Origin: Nitrospira sp.
Lineage (GTDB): Bacteria > Nitrospirota > Nitrospiria > Nitrospirales > Nitrospiraceae
Direction: 5' to 3'
Length of the DNA: 37,224 bases
NCBI GenBank assembly: GCA_024331095.1
Contig: JANDJE010000022.1
Location: 1 to 37,224, forward strand
Shown: one piece after another, positions 1 through 5,467 of the stretch
Numbering within the stretch: the stretch's first letter is position 1
Layout of the letters: every line of letters starts with the position of its first letter
The notes under the pieces: generated by a model
Told to the model about the DNA's origin: nothing
The model's database searches: none
Seen by the model: the letters and a program-made list of their open reading frames with translations, nothing else
Program-made: the position numbers and the translations under genes

Positions 1-345
1 GCCGACCCCCGCGACTACGGCCATCCGTGGTCGCGGATGCGATTGATACACGATCATCCCGCAGAGAATCGAGGCATAGAGTCCGGCGACCAGCATGATG
101 ACGACGGTGGTGAGCCAGAGGTACCGTGATTTGACCTCCACCAGAAAGTGGGCGGGATTGAAAGAATGAGTGGAGCGTTCTGAATCAGGGTGCATCAGCC
201 GGTTCGTCAGATAGTGAAAATTGTCGACCGTGATGTTCGAGCTGAATTCAAACAAACCCATCGCGAGCAATAGGACGAACAGTGACGGGATCATGAGGAA
301 CAGAAACCGATAGTCGGAAGCGGAGGCGGAAGGGGGCGAAGTCAT
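1..345 (-). CDS. Membrane protein of unknown function, 5' part only
   Basis: An open frame starts at the minus-strand ATG at 345-343 and runs 115 codons off the left edge without a stop. The protein begins MTSPPSASASDYRFLFLMIP. It has a strong hydrophobic segment at about residues 14-32, a polar stretch of about 45 residues that would lie outside the membrane, and a second hydrophobic segment at about 77-98. This two-helix topology is seen directly; I recognise no family motif. No clear Shine-Dalgarno precedes the ATG, so the start could move. It is divergent from the riboswitch operon, with about 200 bases between the two. A link to guanidine use is possible only by position. Confidence 0.6.
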   Translation of the reverse strand, partial: MTSPPSASASDYRFLFLMIPSLFVLLLAMGLFEFSSNITVDNFHYLTNRLMHPDSERSTHSFNPAHFLVEVKSRYLWLTTVVIMLVAGLYASILCGMIVYQSHPRPRMAVVAGVG

Positions 346-488
346 GATCGTCGGCCTTGACACAACGGTCTTCACGCGCGAGACACGAGAGGGAGGGCGG
401 CATGCTAGCACAATTGCTCGATGCGGGCGAGCCGGCACGTCGGGGAAAAGTCGTTCTTGCAAATCTCCGGAAACGTCCAAGGAGAGGA

Positions 489-516
489 GGCTTGACTTTG
501 GTTGGGCTTGACTTTG
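489..516 (+). repeat. 12-nt direct repeat carrying two TTGACT boxes
   Basis: ggcttgactttg occurs at 489-500 and again at 505-516, 16 bases apart. Each copy contains TTGACT, a near-consensus -35 hexamer. The second copy has correct spacing to a -10-like hexamer. Confidence 0.7.
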
Positions 517-536
517 TCGGGATGGACCAATAGGAT
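508..536 (+). promoter_or_regulatory. Predicted sigma70-type promoter of the guanidine operon
   Basis: TTGACT at 508-513 (5 of 6 to TTGACA) is followed by exactly 17 bases and then TAGGAT at 531-536 (4 of 6 to TATAAT). The transcript would start near 542-544, just before the riboswitch aptamer, as expected for a riboswitch leader. No experimental support is available. Confidence 0.55.
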
Positions 537-554
537 GCTGTAAAAAATCCAAAA

Positions 555-656
555 GGAAAACTAGGGTTCCGGCTTTCTCGCAAAAGAAAGTGTCTGGGCC
601 AAGAGTTTTCGGCCTCGCATAACGAGGCTCCACGGAGGGATAAAAACCCGGGAGAT
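555..656 (+). promoter_or_regulatory. Guanidine-I (ykkC-type) riboswitch aptamer
   Basis: The conserved core blocks of the ykkC RNA appear in order and spacing. CTAGGGTTCCGG is at 561-572. A CTTTC/GAAAG hairpin follows at about 573-590. CTGGGCCAAGAG is at 594-605. A perfect GCCTCG-CATAA-CGAGGC hairpin is at 612-628. ACGGAGGGATAAAAACCCGGGAGA runs from 632 to 655. The blocks match the Bacillus subtilis ykkC leader as I recall it, except that the middle block is usually CUGGUCCGAGAG; here U is G and G is A. Subtype 1 (guanidine) is preferred over the ppGpp or PRPP subtypes because the genes downstream are a transporter and a guanidine-hydrolase-like enzyme. Binding should raise expression of the two genes. 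The exact 5' boundary is uncertain. Confidence 0.9.
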
Positions 657-683
657 CATGTACGGCGGTACATGGCCTTTTGG
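657..683 (+). promoter_or_regulatory. Putative riboswitch expression platform
   Basis: Directly after the aptamer lies a perfect 7-bp hairpin, CATGTAC (657-663), loop GGCG, GTACATG (668-674), followed by GGCCTTTT with four T residues (678-681). CCTTTTGG at 676-683 is also perfectly complementary to CCAAAAGG at 549-556, upstream of the aptamer. The two pairings could form alternative structures acting as a weak terminator or a closing stem. How they switch is inference. The first in-frame ATG (658) lies inside this hairpin. Confidence 0.45.
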
Positions 684-714
684 GAGTGAGTCCTTCGAGC
701 GGGAGGCCCTCGTT

Positions 715-2265
715 ATGGAAATCCACCCCACCGATCCTCTTCAGGACAGTCCATCGGCGATCGAGCCGGGAAAGGCGGTCGTCTTCGCCGAAGAAAACGC
801 GGAGCACGTGCGTTGTGCGCACGCGGCGAGTGTCCCTCCGACGCTCCATCGGAGTCTCAGTCTCTGGAACAGCTTGACCATCGGGTTCGCGACGGTCTCC
901 CCGGTCGCGGGGCTCTACGCCATTATCGGCGTTCAGACGGTCGTCGCCGGAGGCGGATGGTTTCCCGCCCTGGCCCTGTGTTTGGTGATGCAGTTGCTGG
1001 TCGCGACGGTCTATGCGGAACTGTCCTCGCAGATCCCGATCGCGGGGGGCGCGTACAAATGGGCGAGGCAACTCGGCGGCGAAATCGCGGGCACGTACGC
1101 CGGCGCCATTTACATCAGCTCCACGATCGCGATGCTGACCACCACCGCCTATACGGGCGGCATCTGGCTGGCGATTTTTTTCGGATCCAGCAGTGAAACG
1201 GGTTTGAATCTGGTCCTCTGGGGAGCGGCGTTCATGCTGGTCTGCACCGTGCTGAACCTCGTCCACGTCTCGGTCTTTAAGCTGCTCATCTCCCTCGGCG
1301 TCTACGCGGAAATCGTCGGTTCATTTGGTGTCGCGCTTTTGCTGTTCCTCTTTTTCCGGCAGCATGAATTCTCGGAACTGTTCGCGCATCTTGGGACCGG
1401 GACCGCGCCCGGTAAAACCGCCGCGTTTTTGGCGGCGCTCGCGGTATCGGGTTGGGCCTTCATCGGCTTCGACGCCTGCTCGACCATCGCCGAAGAAACG
1501 CACGACCCCAAACGGATGGTGCCGCGCGCGATCTTTTTCTCGCTCTGCATGGTCGGAAGCGTGGTGCTCTTCAATTCCGCCGCCCTGACCCTGAGTTTTC
1601 ACCGCGATACCCTGCAACAGACCAGCGCCGCCTCCGACCCCGTCACGCCCGTGATCGTCGACAATTTCGGAGCCTGGGCGGAAACCCCGTTCCTGGCCAT
1701 CGTCTTGGTGGCGTTCTTGGCTTGTGGCTCGTCGATGGTCCGGTACACCTCCCGCATCGTGTTTTCCATGGCTCGCGAAGGAAGTCTGCCGGACGCTCTC
1801 AGTCGGGTCACCGCCGCGGGTGCGCCGCGCCGCGCCGTCCTGTTCACGGTCGCCCTGGCCACGATGGGATTGTTGTTCGGACTCAATGATGAAGCGGTCG
1901 CCACGGTGCTGGCGTTCGGCACGGGCGGGTTGTACGCCATGTTCGCAATGACGACGGGAGTCGGGCTCTACACCCGTCTTACCGGCCGGTGGGATCCCTC
2001 GTTGGGTCACCTGAAGTTGGGCTCGTGGGGACTCTTGATCAATACGGTGGCGTTTCTCTGGTCGGTGTTTGAATTCGTCAACATCGCGTGGCCGCGTCCC
2101 TACGCCGTCGCCCCCGATGCGCCCTGGTGGCAACTCTGGGCCGTCCCGCTGGTGCTCGGCGGCATTCTCGCCTCGACGACGCTGTCCGTCATCGTCGGCA
2201 GAAACGGCCCGCCGGTTTATCTGGGAAAGGTCGAATCGGGAAAGGCCGAGCCCAGTCAAGAATGA
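715..2265 (+). CDS. APC-superfamily permease, probable guanidine transporter
   Basis: This is a polytopic permease of the amino acid-polyamine-organocation superfamily. The N-terminal helix region contains LTIGFATVSPVAGLYAI and a following glycine-rich helix pair, and IPIAGGAYKWARQLGG is typical of the family; about 12 hydrophobic segments are visible, and 516 residues is the usual length. I chose ATG 715 because GGGAGG lies 9 bases upstream; ATG 658 would add 19 residues but sits in a hairpin at the riboswitch edge. The Shine-Dalgarno at 715 lies in a small possible hairpin (CGAG...CTCG). It is the first gene after the guanidine-I riboswitch and 86 bases before a guanidine-hydrolase-like gene, so guanidine is the likely substrate. 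That specificity is inferred from context; a cationic amino acid remains possible. Confidence 0.85.
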   Translation: MEIHPTDPLQDSPSAIEPGKAVVFAEENAEHVRCAHAASVPPTLHRSLSLWNSLTIGFATVSPVAGLYAIIGVQTVVAGGGWFPALALCLVMQLLVATVYAELSSQIPIAGGAYKWARQLGGEIAGTYAGAIYISSTIAMLTTTAYTGGIWLAIFFGSSSETGLNLVLWGAAFMLVCTVLNLVHVSVFKLLISLGVYAEIVGSFGVALLLFLFFRQHEFSELFAHLGTGTAPGKTAAFLAALAVSGWAFIGFDACSTIAEETHDPKRMVPRAIFFSLCMVGSVVLFNSAALTLSFHRDTLQQTSAASDPVTPVIVDNFGAWAETPFLAIVLVAFLACGSSMVRYTSRIVFSMAREGSLPDALSRVTAAGAPRRAVLFTVALATMGLLFGLNDEAVATVLAFGTGGLYAMFAMTTGVGLYTRLTGRWDPSLGHLKLGSWGLLINTVAFLWSVFEFVNIAWPRPYAVAPDAPWWQLWAVPLVLGGILASTTLSVIVGRNGPPVYLGKVESGKAEPSQE

Positions 2266-2351
2266 AGGCCGGTTATTCACCACGTCTTGCGTCGTCAGAG
2301 GGGTCGAACAGGGGGGAGCATCCATTCATCATCTTCTAGAAAGGAGCAATC

Positions 2352-3500
2352 ATGGCGAAAAAGAGAACGTACCAAGGCAAGGTTCCGCTGCACGACAAAT
2401 ACGGGCCGGAGGCGAAGTACGCCGTTGAAGCGGAGGCGCTGCTGCCGACGACGAAATTTGAAGAAGAGATCGCCCGCGGCCTTGAATTGGGCCTGCCCGG
2501 GGCCGATTCCATCAAGGATCGCCGGATTCCCACCTTCAGCCGAGGAGAGCTGCCTCATTTCGCCGGCATCAACACGTTTATCAAAGCTCCGTATGTGGAA
2601 GATGTGCGCAAATGCGGCCAGTATGACGTGGCGATTCTCGGCGCGCCGTTCGACGGCGGGACGACGTATCGTGCCGGCACCAGGTTCGGGCCCCAAGGCA
2701 TTCGCAAGATTTCGGCGTTATACGGGACGTACAGTTTCGAACTCGGCGTGGATCTGCGGGAATCCGTCTCGATCTGCGACGTCGGCGATATCTTTACGAT
2801 TCCCGGCAACATCGAGAAAACCTTCGATCAAGTCAGCAAGGGAGTCGGGCACGTCTTTGCCAGCGGCGCCTTTCCCGTGGTGCTCGGCGGAGACCATTCG
2901 CTCGGCTTCGCCACGGTACGCGGCGTGGCGCAGCACTTAAACGGCAAGAAGCTCGGCATCCTTCACTTCGACAGGCACGTGGACACGCAGGACACCGATC
3001 TTGACGAGCGCATGCACACCACGCCGTGGTTTCACGCGACGAACATTCCCAACGTACCGGCCAAGAATCTGGTGCAGATCGGCATCGGCGGGTGGCAAGC
3101 GCCCAGGCCCGGCGTGAAAGCGGGGCGGGAGCGTCAAACGACCATCATGACCGTGACCGATTGCGTGGAAATGGGCATCGAAAACGCCGCCAAGCAGGCG
3201 CTGGAAGTGGCGTTCGACGGCGTGGACGCCGTGTGGTTGAGTTTCGACGTCGATTGCTTGGACGCGGCCTTTGTACCTGGAACCGGCTGGCCGGAGCCGG
3301 GCGGGTTTCTCCCGCGCGAGGTGCTCAAGTTTCTCCAGATCATCGCCGACACCAAGCCGCTGGCCGGCATGGAAATCGTCGAATGTGCGCCGCCCTACGA
3401 TGCTGCCGAGATCACCAGCCTCATGGCCACGCGGGTCATCTGTGACGTGCTGGCCTGTCAGGTGCGATCCGGGCATCTGGCCAATCGGAAGAAACGCTGA
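2352..3500 (+). CDS. gdmH: Guanidine hydrolase (ureohydrolase family)
   Basis: This 382-residue enzyme has the arginase/agmatinase fold and probably hydrolyses guanidine to ammonia and urea in the cytoplasm. The binuclear metal site is visible: GGDHS with H182, HFDRHVD with D207, H209 and D211, and SFDVD with D299 and D301; MEIVE supplies E341 and E344. Agmatinases normally have HFDAH; Arg in place of Ala, the following block DLDERMHTTPWFHATN, VPGTGWPEPGGFLPRE near 308-323 and a long N-terminal extension of about 90 residues before YDVAILGAPFDGG match my recollection of Synechocystis Sll1077, the characterised nickel-dependent GdmH. AAGGAG lies 5 bases before the ATG. It shares the riboswitch leader with the upstream permease. 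GdmH from cyanobacteria depends on nickel chaperones; none is encoded in this window. Agmatinase or guanidinobutyrase is a less likely alternative. Confidence 0.9.
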   Translation: MAKKRTYQGKVPLHDKYGPEAKYAVEAEALLPTTKFEEEIARGLELGLPGADSIKDRRIPTFSRGELPHFAGINTFIKAPYVEDVRKCGQYDVAILGAPFDGGTTYRAGTRFGPQGIRKISALYGTYSFELGVDLRESVSICDVGDIFTIPGNIEKTFDQVSKGVGHVFASGAFPVVLGGDHSLGFATVRGVAQHLNGKKLGILHFDRHVDTQDTDLDERMHTTPWFHATNIPNVPAKNLVQIGIGGWQAPRPGVKAGRERQTTIMTVTDCVEMGIENAAKQALEVAFDGVDAVWLSFDVDCLDAAFVPGTGWPEPGGFLPREVLKFLQIIADTKPLAGMEIVECAPPYDAAEITSLMATRVICDVLACQVRSGHLANRKKR

Positions 3501-3535
3501 GGCGCATCAATCGCCGAACGGCGGCGCAGTGGATC

Positions 3536-3563
3536 GAGGGGCTTGCCTCCAGGCGGGCCCCTC
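3536..3563 (+). terminator. Hairpin after the guanidine operon
   Basis: GAGGGGC (3536-3542) pairs perfectly with GCCCCTC (3557-3563), with a smaller inner GCC/GGC pairing. It lies 35 bases after the gdmH stop. There is no T tract, so an intrinsic terminator is only possible; it may simply stabilise the mRNA end. Confidence 0.4.
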
Positions 3564-3630
3564 AACCCCACGAGGCTTTCCCGACTTTCCGATTGATTGA
3601 TTCATCGGACCCCGGTTTTCGTATAGAGTG

Positions 3631-3674
3631 ATCGATATCATCGATATCACGGAGAAGGGATATCACGGAGAAGG
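3631..3674 (+). repeat. Two small tandem duplications before the AsmA gene
   Basis: atcgatatc is repeated head to tail at 3631-3639 and 3640-3648. Overlapping it, atatcacggagaagg occurs at 3644-3658 and 3660-3674. The second pair duplicates a Shine-Dalgarno-like ggagaagg just before the start codon. Confidence 0.8.
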
Positions 3675-3682
3675 TGCATGCG

Positions 3683-5341
3683 ATGAAGGTCACGATGGGC
3701 GTGTTGACTCTGGTCGCAGCGGTCGTCGGGCTTGCGTTGGCCTTGCCCTTTCTGATCGACCTCAACAAGTATAAAGACCAATACAAGCCGCTCATCGAAA
3801 ATGCGCTCAACCGAACGGTTCAGATTCAGGACGTCCGCCTGACCCTGTGGCCCACCATCGGCGCGCGGGTGACCGGTCTGTCCCTCCTGGATGATCCGGC
3901 GTTCGGCGGGGGGGCCTTCGCCTCGGTGGCTTCGTTGGACGTGGGGGTGAAACTGCTGCCGTTGCTGAGCGGAAAGATCGAAGTGGGGGAGATCACGCTG
4001 CGCGAACCCGTGGTGACGATCGTCAGAAATCAGCGCGGCGTCATGAATGTGGCTACGCTTGGGCGAGCGGGGAGGGAGGCGCCGAGCGTCCCATCCCGTG
4101 CGCCGATTCCCTCGATGGAGGGGCCGCTCAAGATCTTGGGCCTGTTGGCGGCCGATCGGGTGTCGATCGCGGGGGGTACGCTGACGTTTCGAGATTTCTC
4201 GGCAGCGAAGCCCACCGAGTATGTCTTGCAGGATCTTGATCTGCTGCTTCGGTCGATCGGGATCGGCCGAACGCCCAGTCTTCATCTCGACGCCGTGGTC
4301 CAGCCCTTCAACCTGCCGTTGAAACTTGACGGGACGTTCGGTCCGCTGAAGGAAACGGCGGAGATGGAGTCGATGTCGCTTCGGTTTGGTTTGGGCGACG
4401 CGGCCTTCACCGTGACGGGGAGCGTCGCCGGCCACGACGGGACCTTTCACGTCAGCGCACCGATGGTCAGAACGACGGATTTGCCCGTGAGCGTTCCCGT
4501 CAAACGGCCGATCGATGTCGCCGACTTCCGCGTCACGGCCGACGTCAAGGGGCAAACCGTCGAAATGCGCGATGTGTCCTTTCGCCTCTTTGAAGGCAGG
4601 GTGCGGGGAGGAGGGAAGCTCGTTGTCGGATCGGAAGATCCTCCGTTCAGCGGAAGTCTGGCGATAGAAGGAGTCCGCGTCGGTCCGGCCTGGCGCGCCG
4701 TCGTCGACGCTCCGCTGGCGATCAGCGGAACGGCCGACGTCATGTTTGCGCTGAAAGGCCGCGGGTTCTCCATGCCGAACAGGACCAAAGATTTGGAAGG
4801 AACGGGCCGCCTGGCGATACGTGACGGAACGATCGAAGGAATCAATCTCCTCCGTGAAATGGCGACAGTCCTCAACGTCGCCGGTGTGGCGCTCGGTGAC
4901 CCCAAAGTCACGGCGTTTTCGACGATCGAAGCGGACCTTGCCGTGGAGCAAGGCATGATCAGGGTGCAGCGGTTCTTAATGGACGGCCATGATTTTCAGG
5001 CGACGGGAGGCGGCATGATCGGGTTCGACGGCCGTCTGAGCCTGGCTGTGACAGTGAACCTCTCTCGGGACCTCAGCGAAAAAATTGCGGAAGCCTCGCC
5101 GATTGCCGAACTCGCCATGAAAGACGGCCGGGTGGTTCTCCCCCTTGTCGTCGTCGGCACGGTTCAATCGCCATCCTACAGGCTGGATCTCAAAGGCGTG
5201 ACGGGGAACCTGCATGAGCGGATTCAACGGAAGGCGGCGCGAGTTGTCGGCGGATTGCTCAGGGGTGCGGCGGCGCCGGACGTTCTCAAGCGTCGAGGAC
5301 GGCCGTTGTTGAGCGAAATCCTCCGGAGATCAAGACCCTGA
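3683..5341 (+). CDS. AsmA-family protein
   Basis: The protein opens with a single membrane anchor (MKVTMGVLTLVAAVVGLALA) followed by LPFLIDLNKYKDQYKPLIE, the typical start of AsmA-type proteins. A long predicted beta-rich body follows, with SLLDDPAFGGG and a C-terminal half resembling the AsmA-like repeat region (LEGTGRLAIRDGTIEGINLL). AsmA proteins sit in the inner membrane, face the periplasm, and belong to the bridge-like group implicated in lipid movement and outer-membrane assembly. At 552 residues it is a mid-sized member. A GTG at 3674 is in frame but only 3 bases from the Shine-Dalgarno; ATG 3683 has AAGG 8 bases upstream and is preferred. It is co-directional with gdmH but separated by 182 bases and a hairpin, so it is probably a separate unit. 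Confidence 0.8.
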   Translation: MKVTMGVLTLVAAVVGLALALPFLIDLNKYKDQYKPLIENALNRTVQIQDVRLTLWPTIGARVTGLSLLDDPAFGGGAFASVASLDVGVKLLPLLSGKIEVGEITLREPVVTIVRNQRGVMNVATLGRAGREAPSVPSRAPIPSMEGPLKILGLLAADRVSIAGGTLTFRDFSAAKPTEYVLQDLDLLLRSIGIGRTPSLHLDAVVQPFNLPLKLDGTFGPLKETAEMESMSLRFGLGDAAFTVTGSVAGHDGTFHVSAPMVRTTDLPVSVPVKRPIDVADFRVTADVKGQTVEMRDVSFRLFEGRVRGGGKLVVGSEDPPFSGSLAIEGVRVGPAWRAVVDAPLAISGTADVMFALKGRGFSMPNRTKDLEGTGRLAIRDGTIEGINLLREMATVLNVAGVALGDPKVTAFSTIEADLAVEQGMIRVQRFLMDGHDFQATGGGMIGFDGRLSLAVTVNLSRDLSEKIAEASPIAELAMKDGRVVLPLVVVGTVQSPSYRLDLKGVTGNLHERIQRKAARVVGGLLRGAAAPDVLKRRGRPLLSEILRRSRP

Positions 5342-5369
5342 GAGCAAGATTCGATCGATGAGATATACG

Positions 5370-5403
5370 TACATTTATGTAGCTAGTCAAACTCTTCAGA
5401 GTT
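5370..5403. promoter_or_regulatory. Two dyads upstream of the hybrid kinase gene
   Basis: TACAT-TT-ATGTA lies at 5370-5381 and AACTCT-TC-AGAGTT at 5390-5403. Their centres are 21 bp apart, about two helical turns. They could be protein-binding half-site pairs. No known operator is recognised. Confidence 0.3.
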
Positions 5404-5467
5404 GAGGTAAGATCGCGTCTCCGAAAAACGTGTCCGGGTATCGCCATCGATCTCACTCTCGGGCTCC

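Noticed and set aside
2352..3500. Annotation as agmatinase (speB)
   Set aside because: Shares the ureohydrolase fold, but the HFDRH motif, N-terminal extension and the guanidine riboswitch favour guanidine hydrolase.
3647..4951. 434-residue minus-strand frame opposite the AsmA gene
   Set aside because: Composition is rich in Arg, His and Asp with no domain; the plus-strand frame has a clear membrane anchor and family features.
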